Shown: positions 51,663 through 61,370, counted from the first letter of the stretch. The stretch is DNA of 64,000 nt from Anaerolineae bacterium (GCA_023954475.1 JAMLHW010000001.1:675966-739965), one strand, 5' to 3'. The notes: generated by a model from the letters alone, not told the origin. Numbers and translations: made by a program.

Positions 51663-52486
51663 AGTTGTTCGCTGCTTGAGGCTGTCAGTTGCCCGGAAGC
51701 GCTCGTCTGATCCGGTGGTTTGAAATAACGGATGATGAAGAAACTGAGAATAGCAAATCCGGCAATTGCTGCTTCAATGATGAGTGGCTCCCACTCCTGA
51801 AACAGGCCGAAAGCAACGACCATGTCTACGAGGGTGTGCCAGCCAATGGCAGCGAACAGCCAGATAATACGGTTGCGCACAAACGCCTGCAAAACGAGAA
51901 TGGACAGCGCGATTTGCACGACAAGGGTCAACATGCGTTCCAGTGCACCCATCAGAAACAGCCACGGCGGTGAATTGACCAGTTCCTCGACCTGGCGTAC
52001 GCCGTCAGCGATGGCGTCGGCATTGTTGGCCAGTTGGTCTGCGGGCACCAGCGAGTCGATCAGGCCACTTTGGTAGATGTAGACGTTGACGATGGTCGTT
52101 GCTGCCAGCAAACCCAGTATGATGGACTCGACGCCACCCCAGCCTGCACCGAACATCACCCCTTCTTCCCAATCACGCGCGTTTTTCATGAATCGGTAGA
52201 AGATGTAGCGGGTGACTTCTTCGAAAATACCGGCGGAAAGGCCGAAGAGAAGGGCGATGAAAACAGTTCGGCCGAAAGTCTTGCTTACATCCAACGTGTC
52301 AGCAGCAAATGGATTGAGGATGAGTTGGTTGAATGTAATGTGGCCTACCTGCGAAACGACAAAGCCCAGGGTGCCGAGGAAAAACAGCGACCAGCCCACT
52401 TTATAGCGACGCGCCAGCCAAATGCCGAGCAAAATCGGCATGACGATCATGAGCAGGGAATTGAGCGTGAGGAGTACGTAGACCAT
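51659..52486 (-). CDS. YhfC-family intramembrane metalloprotease (possibly inactive)
   Basis: A 275-residue membrane protein of the YhfC/DUF2324 type: seven or more helices, FGLSAGIFEEVTRYIFYRFMKNARDWEEGVMFGAGWGGVESIILG and WHTLVDMVVAF. Family members read GHGGxE where this one reads GWGGVE, so a histidine that may bind metal is replaced by Trp; the EE motif and the last His remain. It is the first gene of a unit with an ABC exporter and may process its substrate or protect the membrane. Confidence 0.75.
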   Translation of the reverse strand: MVYVLLTLNSLLMIVMPILLGIWLARRYKVGWSLFFLGTLGFVVSQVGHITFNQLILNPFAADTLDVSKTFGRTVFIALLFGLSAGIFEEVTRYIFYRFMKNARDWEEGVMFGAGWGGVESIILGLLAATTIVNVYIYQSGLIDSLVPADQLANNADAIADGVRQVEELVNSPPWLFLMGALERMLTLVVQIALSILVLQAFVRNRIIWLFAAIGWHTLVDMVVAFGLFQEWEPLIIEAAIAGFAILSFFIIRYFKPPDQTSASGQLTASSSEQL

Positions 52487-52512
52487 CGTGTTTATATCGG
52501 ATTTTGGATGCG

Positions 52513-52541
52513 GGATTTCGGAAACTCACGCTCCGAAATCC
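52513..52541. terminator. Hairpin between trpB and the YhfC gene
   Basis: GGATTTCGGA and TCCGAAATCC make a 10-bp perfect stem with a 9-base loop. Neighbouring text repeats the arms (TCCGAAATC again at about 52552). No T-run follows on either side, so it may be a repeat-derived hairpin or a processing site. Confidence 0.5.
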
Positions 52542-52559
52542 AATATCCGGAGTCCGAAA

Positions 52560-53774
52560 TCAATCCATTTTCAATGCCGTGACGACTGTGTTCAAATCCT
52601 TGTCACCGCGCCCGCTGAGATTGACCAGAATAACCTGATCCGGGCGCATCGTTTGGGCGCGCTTGATCGCTTCGGCTACGGCATGACTCGATTCCAGTGC
52701 GGGAATGATGCCTTCGGTGCGTGACAGCACCTGAAATGCTGCCAGCGCTTCTTCGTCGGTGGCGTAGGTATAACCGGCGCGTTCCTGGTCGCGCAGCAGG
52801 GCATGTTCCGGCCCGACGCTGGGGTAGTCGAGTCCGGCGCTGATGCTGTGGGTTTCCATGATCTGGCCGTCCGGCGTCTGCATGACGTAGCTCTTTGTTC
52901 CGTGCAGGACGCCGATGCGGGCGATGTTGAGATCGGCGAAACGGGCGGCGTGTTTGCCGGATGCGATGCCTTCGCCACCGGCTTCGACGCCGATGAGTTC
53001 GACCGTGTCGTCGTTGCGAAAGGCATGGAAAATGCCCATTGCGTTGCTGCCACCGCCGACACAAGCGATGATCACGTCCGGTAATCGGCCGATTGCCTCC
53101 ACTATCTGTCCCCGCGCCTCCGTGCCAATCACACTTTGGAAGTCGCGCACCATCATCGGATACGGATGCGGTCCCAGCACAGAACCGAGCAAATAGTGCG
53201 TGTCGTGGACATTGCTCACCCAGTCGCGGATCGCCTCGTTGATTGCATCTTTCAATGTGCGACTGCCACTGCTGACCGAACGCACTTCTGCGCCGAGCAG
53301 TTTCATGCGCAGCACATTCGGCTTTTGCCGTGCAATATCGACCTCGCCCATGTAGACGATGCACTCCAGACCAAGCAGAGCGCACGCAGTGGCTGTGCCG
53401 ACACCATGTTGGCCGGCGCCAGTTTCGGCCACGATACGCGTTTTGCCCATGCGCTGCGCCAGCAAAGCCTGGCCGAGCGCGTTGTTGATTTTGTGTGCGC
53501 CGGTGTGGTTGAGGTCTTCACGCTTGAGATAGATTTGTGCACCACCGAGTGACTGGCTCAGGCGTCTGGCATAAGTCAGTGGCGAAGGTCGGCCGACATA
53601 GCTGGTCAATAAATGCTCGAATTCGGCGATAAATGCCGGATCGGTACGCGCTTCGTCGTAGGCGGCGATCAGTTGTTCGAGCGCTGGCATCAATGTTTCG
53701 GGCACGAATTGCCCGCCGTAGGGACCGAATTTGCCGCGTTTGTCCGGGAGTTCGCTGTCGGGTAAGTGCAACAT
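52560..53774 (-). CDS. trpB: Tryptophan synthase beta chain
   Basis: A 404-residue TrpB, which joins indole with serine using PLP. The PLP-lysine motif is [20 protein letters not shown], the catalytic glutamate region is [18 protein letters not shown] ([20 protein letters not shown]), and the phosphate loop is [12 protein letters not shown]. No trpA lies beside it; trpF is just upstream, separated only by a nudix gene. Confidence 0.97.
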   Translation of the reverse strand: MLHLPDSELPDKRGKFGPYGGQFVPETLMPALEQLIAAYDEARTDPAFIAEFEHLLTSYVGRPSPLTYARRLSQSLGGAQIYLKREDLNHTGAHKINNALGQALLAQRMGKTRIVAETGAGQHGVGTATACALLGLECIVYMGEVDIARQKPNVLRMKLLGAEVRSVSSGSRTLKDAINEAIRDWVSNVHDTHYLLGSVLGPHPYPMMVRDFQSVIGTEARGQIVEAIGRLPDVIIACVGGGSNAMGIFHAFRNDDTVELIGVEAGGEGIASGKHAARFADLNIARIGVLHGTKSYVMQTPDGQIMETHSISAGLDYPSVGPEHALLRDQERAGYTYATDEEALAAFQVLSRTEGIIPALESSHAVAEAIKRAQTMRPDQVILVNLSGRGDKDLNTVVTALKMD

Positions 53775-53868
53775 GGGTCAGTCAGGTTCCTTGACTTGTC
53801 AGATTGCCGGGATTATACCAGATGAAAAGGAGACTGGGAGTCAGGGAGATGGGATGATGCGGGGATTG

Positions 53869-54411
53869 TTACCGGTTCAGAATGTCGTGCAGCGCTGATT
53901 CGGCACGGAGCAAGGCCAGAGCAGATTGGGCATCGGTGATGCGACCGTCGCGAGCCATGTCGAGGACTGCGGGTATCGGCCGAATCACGATCTCCATCAC
54001 TTCACTCGCCTCCCGCTCCACCTCACCCAATTCCACGCCCGTAGCGAGAAAAACGACCGCTTCCATATTGCAGATACCGCAGAGCGCGTAATATCGGCCG
54101 ATTTCCACCATTTCCCGCGCTACACCGCCGATCTCTTCCTTCAATTCAGCCGCTGCCGTTTCCACATGCGTTTTGCCCGGCTGCAAACTGCCTGCCGGAA
54201 TCTCCAGAAGCCAATCGTCAACGGTGTAACGATAATGGCGAATCAGGGCAATCTGCTTATCTGCTGTCACCGGAATGATATAAGCTGCACCGGGATGTTC
54301 GATGACATTGTAAACGCCGTGCTGGCCGTTAGGAAAAACGATGTCATCCTGTCGCACGCGATACCAGCGGCTTGACCAGGCAATACGAGAAGCGATTGTT
54401 GTGTAGGGCAT
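53869..54411 (-). CDS. Nudix hydrolase, ADP-ribose pyrophosphatase-like
   Basis: A 180-residue Nudix protein: MPYTTIASRIAWSSRWYRVRQDDI..., then WLLEIPAGSLQPGKTHVETAAAELKEEIGG. The Nudix box keeps EExG and the metal glutamates, but the usual Arg of REUxEE is Ala and an earlier Glu is Lys. ADP-ribose or nucleoside diphosphate sugar hydrolysis is typical of this shape (GxVYV core, AxxRE). It sits between trpF and trpB without an evident metabolic link. The start at 54411 avoids a non-coding leader that reads the trpF frame. Confidence 0.8.
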   Translation of the reverse strand: MPYTTIASRIAWSSRWYRVRQDDIVFPNGQHGVYNVIEHPGAAYIIPVTADKQIALIRHYRYTVDDWLLEIPAGSLQPGKTHVETAAAELKEEIGGVAREMVEIGRYYALCGICNMEAVVFLATGVELGEVEREASEVMEIVIRPIPAVLDMARDGRITDAQSALALLRAESALHDILNR

Positions 54412-54442
54412 AGTATTGGGAATGGCGAAGTTAGCCAACAAA

Positions 54443-55108
54443 CTATCCAACCTTCTTCGCCTGAGCAATGAAACGGCGCACCTTGTCGTGGTCTTTTTTG
54501 CCGGGCGATGCTTCCGTTCCGCTGGCGACATCGACAGCGAACGGGTTGACCTGGGCGATGGCGACGGCGACGTTGTCGGGTGTGAGGCCACCGGCGAGCA
54601 TCAATTTGGGATGTTTGCGTTTTAATCTGGCCGCAATCTCCCAATCGCCCGTTTCTCCGGTGCCGCCGTACTCAGTGGGATGGTAGCTATCGACCAAGAT
54701 GGACGGCAGGCGTTGGTTTTCGGCCGAAAAAGCGCGAAACCAGTCACCGTCTGCTTCGGCTTCGAGGTAGGAATTCGGCCGAATGGCCTTGTAGCAGCGC
54801 CCGTAAAGCGGTGAATCGGGATCGCCGATCAGTTTGGGCAGTTCGTCACCGCTCAATTGAGCGAGATCGAGAGCGCAGGTGTCGAGGATGTGCGCGATGG
54901 TTTCGGCCGAATCATTGACAAACACGCCGACCAACTGCGGGCAATCCGGCTGTTTGCGCAGTTTGATCGCGATCTCGCGCACTGTCGAGACAGCGACAAA
55001 TCGTTTGCTGCGCTCATAAAAAATGAAACCGAGATAATCCGCACCTGCTGCGACAGCCTGAGCCGCATCGTCCCAGTTTGTAATTCCACAAATTTTGACG
55101 TAGGCCAT
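54443..55108 (-). CDS. trpF: Phosphoribosylanthranilate isomerase
   Basis: A 221-residue TrpF, converting phosphoribosylanthranilate in tryptophan synthesis. The barrel start is VKICGITNWDDAAQAVAAGADYLGFIFYERSKRFV, with the catalytic Cys in KICG and the active Asp near VGVFVNDSAE. Phosphate-binding loops are at LMLAGGLTPDNVAVAI and VDVASGTEASPGKKDHDKVRRFI. The start at 55108 follows GAGGAA and a promoter with TATAAT (minus strand 55133-55128). Confidence 0.97.
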   Translation of the reverse strand: MAYVKICGITNWDDAAQAVAAGADYLGFIFYERSKRFVAVSTVREIAIKLRKQPDCPQLVGVFVNDSAETIAHILDTCALDLAQLSGDELPKLIGDPDSPLYGRCYKAIRPNSYLEAEADGDWFRAFSAENQRLPSILVDSYHPTEYGGTGETGDWEIAARLKRKHPKLMLAGGLTPDNVAVAIAQVNPFAVDVASGTEASPGKKDHDKVRRFIAQAKKVG

Positions 55109-55127
55109 AGCCGTTTCCTCGTAGAGG

Positions 55128-55133
55128 ATTATA
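55128..55133 (-). promoter_or_regulatory. -10 of the trpF promoter
   Basis: TATAAT on the minus strand, with GAGGAA and the ATG 20 bases later. Between it and the mscL terminator lies a string of small hairpins, for example GTGGGT-CAAA-ACCCAC and CGGATTG-T-CAATCCG. These might be repeat debris; a Trp leader peptide is not apparent. Confidence 0.6.
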
Positions 55134-55287
55134 ACCGAGTGATGCGCTTTAAGCGCCTGCTCGACTTGAACTGTGTGCCAATCAGGGTTCTTCAGAATTT
55201 GGTGGGTCAAAACCCACTTGGTGGACGGATTGTCAATCCGCTCTACAAAAGGAATTTCCTGAAACCCGTCGTCAGCTTGAGAAAGCA

Positions 55288-55317
55288 GAAAGCCCCACCG
55301 TAAAAGGCAGGGCTTTC
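55288..55317 (-). terminator. Terminator after mscL
   Basis: GAAAGCCC and GGGCTTTC form an 8-bp perfect stem with a 14-base loop, downstream of the mscL stop on the minus strand. A weak T-rich tail follows. Confidence 0.7.
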
Positions 55318-55340
55318 GTCAAAAGGAGGTGTAAATGAAT

Positions 55341-55757
55341 TTACTTTTTAGCCAATAAGTCGCGGATTTCAGTGAGCAACGTCTCTTCGGCCGAAGGACC
55401 CGGATCCGGTGCGGCTTCCTCTTCCTCTTCCTTTTTCATGCTGTTGGCTGCTTTCACGACGAGGAAGATGGCAAACGCAATTATCAGGAAGTTGACAACG
55501 GTTTGGATAAAGCTGCCGTAGGCTAACACGGCTGCACCTGCTTCTTGTGCATCGGCCAGCGTAGCATACGTATTGCCGTCAATCGCATAGAACAGGTCGG
55601 CGAATGCGACGCCACCGGTCAAAACACTGACAATGGGCATGATCAAGTCGTTGACGAACGACGTGATAATGGCACCAAATGCGGCACCGATGACGACAGC
55701 AACGGCCAGGTCGAGGACGTTGCCTCTCATAATAAACGCTTTAAACTCTTTGATCAT
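55341..55757 (-). CDS. mscL: Large-conductance mechanosensitive channel MscL
   Basis: A 138-residue MscL, the safety valve that opens under hypo-osmotic tension. TM1 is [41 protein letters not shown], the gate helix of the family, and TM2 is [24 protein letters not shown] charged tail ([31 protein letters not shown]) forms the C-terminal helix bundle. GGAGG precedes the ATG. Confidence 0.96.
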   Translation of the reverse strand: MIKEFKAFIMRGNVLDLAVAVVIGAAFGAIITSFVNDLIMPIVSVLTGGVAFADLFYAIDGNTYATLADAQEAGAAVLAYGSFIQTVVNFLIIAFAIFLVVKAANSMKKEEEEEAAPDPGPSAEETLLTEIRDLLAKK

Positions 55758-55859
55758 TTTCTTGTTGCCTCCAGGCTGTATGATGATTGAAATGATTTCT
55801 ACGTACTTAGATACTAATTTTCTACTAAGGTCACATAATCGGCAAAGAATTCGGCCGAA

Positions 55860-57236
55860 TCAATCCAATATTGTTCGCATGGCATTGAACTGACGTTCAA
55901 ACCCTTCCAGTAACTGTTCCGGATCGGGAATAATCGCTGCGTCGGCAAATACGCCCAGATTGACGCCACCGTTGTAACTGACGATGGTTACGCCTGCGCC
56001 CATGCGTCCACCCATCGGTCCCCACGCCATGATGCCGCGCACCGGTCGGCCGAGACAGTACAATTGTTCGCGTGGCCCCGGTACATTGGTCACGATCATC
56101 GATGCATTGGTTTGAAACCACTCAATCGTACGGCTGGCAATCCGCGACGGCGTCATGCCGACAACAGACGACGCCGTAAACGTGATCAATGCCTCGGGCG
56201 ACTGCTTCAAATAATCCATACGTTGCTTGAGAAGGCGCAATTGTTCCCACGGATCGGCTTCGGCGATGGGTAACTCCAGCGTGACGGTTGCGAATTTATT
56301 GCCGAGTTGCGTCGCTTCATCCAGAGGCCGCAGCGCCACCGGCACGACGACGCGAATGGTCAGTTCAGCGACCGGCTCGCCGCGTGAGATCAGATAATCT
56401 CGCAGAGAACCGGTGAACATGGTCAGCAAGACATCGTTGATCGTAGCGCCGTGTGCTTTTCCAATCGCCTTGACGGTTGCCAGCGGCAGCGGCTCTGACC
56501 AGGCAAGGTGTTTGACGACGCCCAGATCCCCTTTCAAAAACGTGGTTGAATCGGCACCTTTGGTCAACATGCGGCCAATTGTGACGACACTTTTCGCTCC
56601 GAGCTGCGCCAGTTGGGTCATCTTGTCGGCATCAGTCAATGCATTGGCGCTTTGTGCAGTGATATGGCGGGCCTGGCGCACGAAGCGGTTGGCGGGCGAG
56701 GAAATTCGGCCGAATAATCCAGGATCGTCGCGTTGTGGAGCGCTATACGGCGTCAAATCCGGCATGCCCGGCGTTTTGTCCAGCAACGACAGCATCAAGT
56801 AGATCAGCGCAATGCCGTCAGCGATGCAATGGTGGATGCGTACCAGCACGCCTGTGCCGCCTTCATAGCCGTCAAGCAGTTGAATGTGCCACAATGGTTT
56901 CATCGGATCGAGTGGTGTGCTGAGGATATCGCCCAACATTTCTTGCAACACAGTCTGGTCGCCCGGCTGCGGTAAGGCAAAGCGGTGTACGTGGGCATTG
57001 ATGTCGAAATGCGGATCCGTTTCCCACTGGAAGCCGCTGGGAGAGAGGCGACTGCGCACGACCCGTTGCTGGAAGCGGTCGAAGCGCAATAATCGCGCCG
57101 TAACCAGCTTCACGACCAGTTGTCTCGACAATGGCGTATCGAACAGGAGGATGCCTGCGGAATACATCAAGTTTGTGGGATGCTCCATGTGCATCCAGAT
57201 TGCATCGGTGGCCGCCATGAATTCGGTTTTCGCCAT
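55860..57236 (-). CDS. Wax ester synthase/diacylglycerol acyltransferase-like protein (WS/DGAT)
   Basis: A 458-residue acyltransferase of the WS/DGAT family. The active-site motif HHxxxDG reads RIHHCIADGIALIY, followed by the second-domain motifs NDVLLTMFTGSLRDYL and VVPVALRPLDE, and the C-terminal VTNVPGPREQLYCLGRPV. It esterifies acyl-CoA with an alcohol or diacylglycerol for storage lipid. The start at 57236 (MAKTEFMAATDAIW) fits the family; the longer reading adds 45 residues unlike it. Confidence 0.9.
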   Translation of the reverse strand: MAKTEFMAATDAIWMHMEHPTNLMYSAGILLFDTPLSRQLVVKLVTARLLRFDRFQQRVVRSRLSPSGFQWETDPHFDINAHVHRFALPQPGDQTVLQEMLGDILSTPLDPMKPLWHIQLLDGYEGGTGVLVRIHHCIADGIALIYLMLSLLDKTPGMPDLTPYSAPQRDDPGLFGRISSPANRFVRQARHITAQSANALTDADKMTQLAQLGAKSVVTIGRMLTKGADSTTFLKGDLGVVKHLAWSEPLPLATVKAIGKAHGATINDVLLTMFTGSLRDYLISRGEPVAELTIRVVVPVALRPLDEATQLGNKFATVTLELPIAEADPWEQLRLLKQRMDYLKQSPEALITFTASSVVGMTPSRIASRTIEWFQTNASMIVTNVPGPREQLYCLGRPVRGIMAWGPMGGRMGAGVTIVSYNGGVNLGVFADAAIIPDPEQLLEGFERQFNAMRTILD

Positions 57237-57317
57237 CGCTTGTCCCTCGCTAAGATTCGCGTCGCAATAAGCACGATGTAAAGTGAACGGAAAGTACGCG
57301 AGATGATCTATTTCTAC

Positions 57318-57323
57318 TATAAT
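57318..57323 (+). promoter_or_regulatory. -10 element of the proB promoter
   Basis: TATAAT at 57318-57323, about 77 bases before the proB start. The divergent WS/DGAT gene starts at 57236, so this is a two-way promoter region. A TTCGGCCGAA lies at 57346. Confidence 0.5.
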
Positions 57324-57399
57324 AGCATGTTTAATAGGTGTACAGTTCGGCCGAATGTGACGCCTTTGCAACGCTCCTTACCCGGCCACCATCACAACT

Positions 57400-58509
57400 A
57401 TGTACCAGCGAATTGTTGTTAAATTAGGCACTAGCGTCCTCACTGGCGGCACGCCTCATCTCAATCGGCCGCATATGGTCGAACTTGCCCGGCAATGCAA
57501 GGTTCTCTACGAAGGCGGGCATGACATCATCATTTGCTCATCGGGTGCGATTGCGGCCGGTCGGGAACGGCTCGGCTTTCCCGATGTCACCGCATCGGTG
57601 ACGACCAAACAAATGCTGGCTGCGGTTGGTCAGAGCCGGTTGATGTTGATGTGGGAGCAGTTTTTTGAGATTTACGGCATCGATGTCGGGCAAATTTTGC
57701 TCACCCGCGCCGATGTAGAGAGTCGAGGACGTTATCTCAACGCCCGCGAAACGTTTCGGGCGCTGTTGGCGCGGCGCATCGTGCCGATTGTCAACGAAAA
57801 CGACGCCGTAGCGACTGACGAAATCAAGGTCGGCGACAACGACAATTTGTCCGCGCTGGTCGCCATTCTGGTCGAGGCGGATTTGCTGCTGTTGCTGACA
57901 GACCAGCCGGGCCTGTTTACCGCCGATCCGCGCAGCAATCCCGATGCGGAGCTGATTCCCGAAGTGCGGCACATCGACGCGACGCTCAAGGCGCTGGCAG
58001 GTGGTAGCGGCACGACATTGGGTGTGGGTGGTATGGCAACGAAACTGGCTTCGGCCGATATTGCGCGTCGCGCCGGTATCGATGTCGTCATCGCATCAGG
58101 GCGTGCGCCCAATATCATCAACCGGCTGGCAAGCGGTGAAGCGATGGGTACCAAGTTTCCGGCGCTGGAGACGCCGTTGGAAAGTCGTAAACAATGGATT
58201 TTGGCCGGGCCGAAGCCGACCGGCACACTCTATCTCGATGCCGGTGCGGTACACGCTTTGGCCGGCAATGGACGCAGTTTGTTGCCGGCGGGCATTGTAC
58301 GCGTCTCCGGTGAATTTCAGCGGGGCGATACCGTGGCGCTGGTGGCGGATTCGGCCGATTTACGGCAGGAGATCGCACGCGGTATTGTGCGTTATTCGCA
58401 TGATGAACTCGCCCAACTGACCGGCTGTCAATCGGCCGAGATCGAAGCGCGACTCGGCTATACATACGGTTCCGTTGCCGTCCACCGCAACGATTTGATT
58501 CTTTTGTAG
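57400..58509 (+). CDS. proB: Glutamate 5-kinase
   Basis: A 369-residue ProB, phosphorylating glutamate in proline synthesis. The amino-acid kinase start is [12 protein letters not shown], the substrate loops are [16 protein letters not shown] and [15 protein letters not shown], and nucleotide binding [29 protein letters not shown]-terminal PUA domain begins near residue 280 ([41 protein letters not shown]). No proA is adjacent. The usual start-site feedback by proline is expected. Confidence 0.96.
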   Translation: MYQRIVVKLGTSVLTGGTPHLNRPHMVELARQCKVLYEGGHDIIICSSGAIAAGRERLGFPDVTASVTTKQMLAAVGQSRLMLMWEQFFEIYGIDVGQILLTRADVESRGRYLNARETFRALLARRIVPIVNENDAVATDEIKVGDNDNLSALVAILVEADLLLLLTDQPGLFTADPRSNPDAELIPEVRHIDATLKALAGGSGTTLGVGGMATKLASADIARRAGIDVVIASGRAPNIINRLASGEAMGTKFPALETPLESRKQWILAGPKPTGTLYLDAGAVHALAGNGRSLLPAGIVRVSGEFQRGDTVALVADSADLRQEIARGIVRYSHDELAQLTGCQSAEIEARLGYTYGSVAVHRNDLILL

Positions 58510-58510
58510 A

Positions 58511-58545
58511 CAGTGAACAGTTATCAGTGGACAGTGAATAGTGAT
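58511..58545. repeat. Heptanucleotide tandem repeat (CAGTGAA type) between proB and the AICAR gene
   Basis: Five successive 7-mers read CAGTGAA, CAGTTAT, CAGTGGA, CAGTGAA, TAGTGAT. The text is like the short tandemly repeated heptamers of cyanobacteria. It fills almost the entire gap between two genes, leaving no separate promoter. Confidence 0.75.
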
Positions 58546-58550
58546 TTATT

Positions 58551-59723
58551 ATGATTAACCAACTTTCTCTCCGTTATGGGTGTAATCCACACCAGAAACC
58601 GGCCGGCGTTTCTATTGCAGACGGCCCGTTGCCTATCACCGTGCTCAACGGGACGCCGGGCTACATCAATTTACTCGATGCGCTCAACGCATGGCAGCTT
58701 GTGCGCGAACTGAAACAGGTGCTGGGTCTGCCTGCCGCTGCATCGTTCAAGCACGTCAGCCCGGCCGGAGCCGCCGTTGCTACATCGCTGAATGAGACGC
58801 TCAAGCGCATTTATTTCACCGGTAAAGTCGAGTTATCGCCGTTGGCAACGGCATATGCGCGGGCGCGTGGGGCCGATCGCGTCTCGTCGTTTGGGGATTG
58901 GGTGGCGCTGAGCGATGTCGTCGATGTGCCGACGGCGCAATTAATACGCCGCGAAGTGTCGGACGGCGTCATTGCGCCCGGTTTTGAGCCGGAAGCGTTG
59001 GCGATTTTGCGCAAGAAACAAAAAGGCAGCTATCGTCTCGTGCAGATCGATCCCGATTACGAAGCGCCGCCAACCGAAAAGCGGGAGGTTTTTGGGGTTA
59101 CGTTTGAACAGGTGCGCAATGCGCTGGTGCCGACGATGGCCGATCTCGAAAACATCGTGACGGACAACGGCGCTCTGCCGGAATCGGCGCGACGTGATAT
59201 GATTGTGGCGTTGATCGCCTTGAAGTACACACAATCCAATTCGGTATGCTATGTTTACGATGGGCAGTTGATCGGCGTCGGTGCGGGCCAGCAGTCGCGC
59301 ATCCACTGCACGCGGTTGGCCGGGAGCAAGGCGGATGCATGGTTTTTGCGCCAACATCCGCGTGTGCTTGACTTGCCGTTTCGCGACAAAATCGGCCGAC
59401 CGGAACGCGACAATGCCATTGATCAATATTTACTCGACAGCTTGTCATCGGCCGAAGAAGCGATCTGGCAGCAAAGCTTCACGACAACACCCAAGCGGCT
59501 GACTGAAGCGGAAAAACGCGACTGGCTGGCGCAGCAACACGGCGTTGTCCTCGGTTCTGATGCATTCTTTCCATTCCGCGACAGCATCGACCGGGCACAG
59601 CAAAGCGGCGTCTCTTACGTCGTCCAGCCCGGCGGTTCAGTGCGTGATGACATTGTAATCGCAGCTTGCAACGAATATGATATGGTAATGGTATTTACGG
59701 GAACCCGATTATTCCATCATTAA
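58551..59723 (+). CDS. Stand-alone AICAR formyltransferase (PurH C-terminal domain)
   Basis: A 390-residue AICAR transformylase without the IMP cyclohydrolase domain. The landmarks LRYGCNPHQKPAG, FKHVSPAGAAVA (KHxNPxGxA-type catalytic motif), LKYTQSNSVCYVYDGQLIGVGAGQQSRIHCTRLAG and SDAFFPFRDSIDRA identify the domain. It catalyses the 10-formyl-THF-dependent step of purine synthesis, and cyclisation must be done elsewhere. It may be cotranscribed with proB. Confidence 0.92.
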   Translation: MINQLSLRYGCNPHQKPAGVSIADGPLPITVLNGTPGYINLLDALNAWQLVRELKQVLGLPAAASFKHVSPAGAAVATSLNETLKRIYFTGKVELSPLATAYARARGADRVSSFGDWVALSDVVDVPTAQLIRREVSDGVIAPGFEPEALAILRKKQKGSYRLVQIDPDYEAPPTEKREVFGVTFEQVRNALVPTMADLENIVTDNGALPESARRDMIVALIALKYTQSNSVCYVYDGQLIGVGAGQQSRIHCTRLAGSKADAWFLRQHPRVLDLPFRDKIGRPERDNAIDQYLLDSLSSAEEAIWQQSFTTTPKRLTEAEKRDWLAQQHGVVLGSDAFFPFRDSIDRAQQSGVSYVVQPGGSVRDDIVIAACNEYDMVMVFTGTRLFHH

Positions 59724-59762
59724 TCGCAGACGCGACGGCAATTCACCAGCAGGAAATGTGTG

Positions 59763-60389
59763 ATGTCCTTCTACCCCAGGCACAATATACCTGATTCAGT
59801 CACATTGTATGCCGGCTGTACGAGCAACGATCCGGCACAACAAAGTGAGGCGTACGAGCAGTTATACGCATATCTCTACCGGGTTGCGCTGCGTGTCGTG
59901 CGTGCACAGCCTGATCCGGAAGCATTGGCGCAGGATTGCGCACAGAAAGCGGTGATTCGCGTTTACAAAAAGATCGAGACGTGCAACGGTCCGGAATCAT
60001 TCAAGGGTTGGTCGCGCACGATAGCGTTTAACGAAGGTATCGATGTGTTGCGCAAGCGCGAGCGGCTGTATGACTTGACGGACGAAGAGGGTAACGTGCG
60101 CCCGGAAGCTGAAGAAAAAGCACAAACCGTTTTGCCGGAGCAAGTGGTACAAGCGTCTTCGCGTGATGAGATGCTGCGCACCTTGCTGCTGCAAGCGCCG
60201 ATCAGCGATCGTTCAAAACGGGTTGTCATCGGCCGAATTGTGGACGATCACGACGACACGTATTTGGCCGCCGTCGAAAGCGATCTGGTCGGTTCTCTCG
60301 TAAAAACGAGCCACATTCAGGTGACGCGCTCCAAAAACCTGAAGAAACTGAGCGAATATCGGCCGATTCTCGATTTTCTTGAAGAGTGA
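59763..60389 (+). CDS. ECF-type RNA polymerase sigma factor
   Basis: A 208-residue sigma factor. Region 2 is recognisable: YAYLYRVALRVVRAQPDPEALAQDCAQKAVIRVYKKIETCNGPESFKGWSRTIAFNEGIDVLRKR. Region 4 is more divergent, with a possible recognition helix in LVGSLVKTSHIQVTRSKNLKKL. The ATG at 59763 follows AGGAA. The next gene resembles an anti-sigma factor and the one after is a CHAT protease, so this sigma is likely released by proteolysis of its partner. Confidence 0.85.
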   Translation: MSFYPRHNIPDSVTLYAGCTSNDPAQQSEAYEQLYAYLYRVALRVVRAQPDPEALAQDCAQKAVIRVYKKIETCNGPESFKGWSRTIAFNEGIDVLRKRERLYDLTDEEGNVRPEAEEKAQTVLPEQVVQASSRDEMLRTLLLQAPISDRSKRVVIGRIVDDHDDTYLAAVESDLVGSLVKTSHIQVTRSKNLKKLSEYRPILDFLEE

Positions 60390-60626
60390 GTTGAGCCGGC
60401 ACGATTTCATCACGACCATAGGATATATGTCATATTTACGGTTTCGTGGGAAAGAAAATCAATTGATCTGCCGTCTATTGGGCAGAAGCAGAAACTGCTT
60501 CATCATAATCTGAAATCTTTTGTTATCGAATGAAATCATCATGGACTTATTGGTCAAATGGACAACCAGGCGAGGAGATCAAGTTCCGCACCTGGCAAAT
60601 AGACTACTATGTAACAGGGGCCTACA
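60390..60626. other. Intergenic region between the sigma factor and the anti-sigma-like gene
   Basis: About 240 bases, relatively AT-rich, without a gene or palindrome. It probably carries the promoter of the 60627 gene, perhaps read by the adjacent sigma factor, but no clear -35/-10 is identified. Confidence 0.4.
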
Positions 60627-61370
60627 ATGAACGAAAATCAAGCATCGAAGCAATTTGAAGGCCGTCTGTCGATCCTACGTGCTGCGCTTGCTGCACATAA
60701 CTCCGGTGCACTGCAACTGCCCGACACCGAGGCGTTGGCCCAGTTTGTCACGGCGCAAATGAACGGCGAGGATGTTTTGCAGCGCTACCCGGAAATCGCG
60801 GCGCAGCTCGACGGATCTGTGGAAGCGTCTCACATCTATGCCCGGCTATATGATTTGATGGAAGCTGAAGCAGAAGAAGCACTGCCTGAACCGGCGGCAA
60901 TGCCTCGACCCGACTTATCGTTTTTGCCGCAGGCACCGACGCTCCTGGAAAAAATGCAGCAAGCGGTTGAATGGGCGGGCGACAAGCTGCGCATCCGGTT
61001 TTCGGCCGAATTGCTATCCTTTTTGCAACCGCCGCCTGCATTGGCACCTGTGCGGGGATCGGCCGATGGCGCGCAACAAGGCACGGCTTTGTTCACGCTT
61101 ACGCCGCAGCAAATGCCTGACATGCCGCCCATTACCGTCACCGCGTTTGAAGACACGGACAAACCCGAGTTTTGCCTGCTTGAAGTTGTCGTCGAACCGA
61201 CTGATCGCGAATGGCCGTTTGACGGCATTGCCGTCTCTGCGCTGAGTGCTGATGCTGCGATGATTGAATTGACCGATGTCTGGGGAACCGCCACATTTAC
61301 CGATGTGGCGGTTGCGCATTTGGGTGAGTTGACGCTGGAAATTGACCTGACAAAAGGTGTCGAGGCGTAG
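60627..61370 (+). CDS. Anti-sigma-like soluble protein with C-terminal beta domain
   Basis: A 247-residue protein without membrane helices. The N-terminal part (DTEALAQFVTAQMNGEDVLQRYPEIAAQLDGSVEASHIYARLYDLMEAEAEE) follows the usual zinc-anti-sigma pattern '..yv..qL.G..v...yP....HL..C..C...y..L' but with the zinc cysteines and histidine replaced (Ser, Ala, Gln). A Pro-rich linker of about 60 residues follows. The end (CLLEVVVEPTDREWPFDGIAVSALSADAAMIELTDVWGTATFTDVAVAHLGELTLEID) resembles a carboxypeptidase-regulatory-like sandwich. I infer a sigma partner or protease substrate; it ends 3 bases from the CHAT gene. Confidence 0.6.
   Translation: MNENQASKQFEGRLSILRAALAAHNSGALQLPDTEALAQFVTAQMNGEDVLQRYPEIAAQLDGSVEASHIYARLYDLMEAEAEEALPEPAAMPRPDLSFLPQAPTLLEKMQQAVEWAGDKLRIRFSAELLSFLQPPPALAPVRGSADGAQQGTALFTLTPQQMPDMPPITVTAFEDTDKPEFCLLEVVVEPTDREWPFDGIAVSALSADAAMIELTDVWGTATFTDVAVAHLGELTLEIDLTKGVEA

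Noticed and set aside
55134..55286. Trp attenuator or T-box ahead of trpF
   Set aside because: Small hairpins exist, but no leader peptide with Trp codons and no T-box AGGGTGG-type core are visible, and trpF has its own -10 downstream of them.
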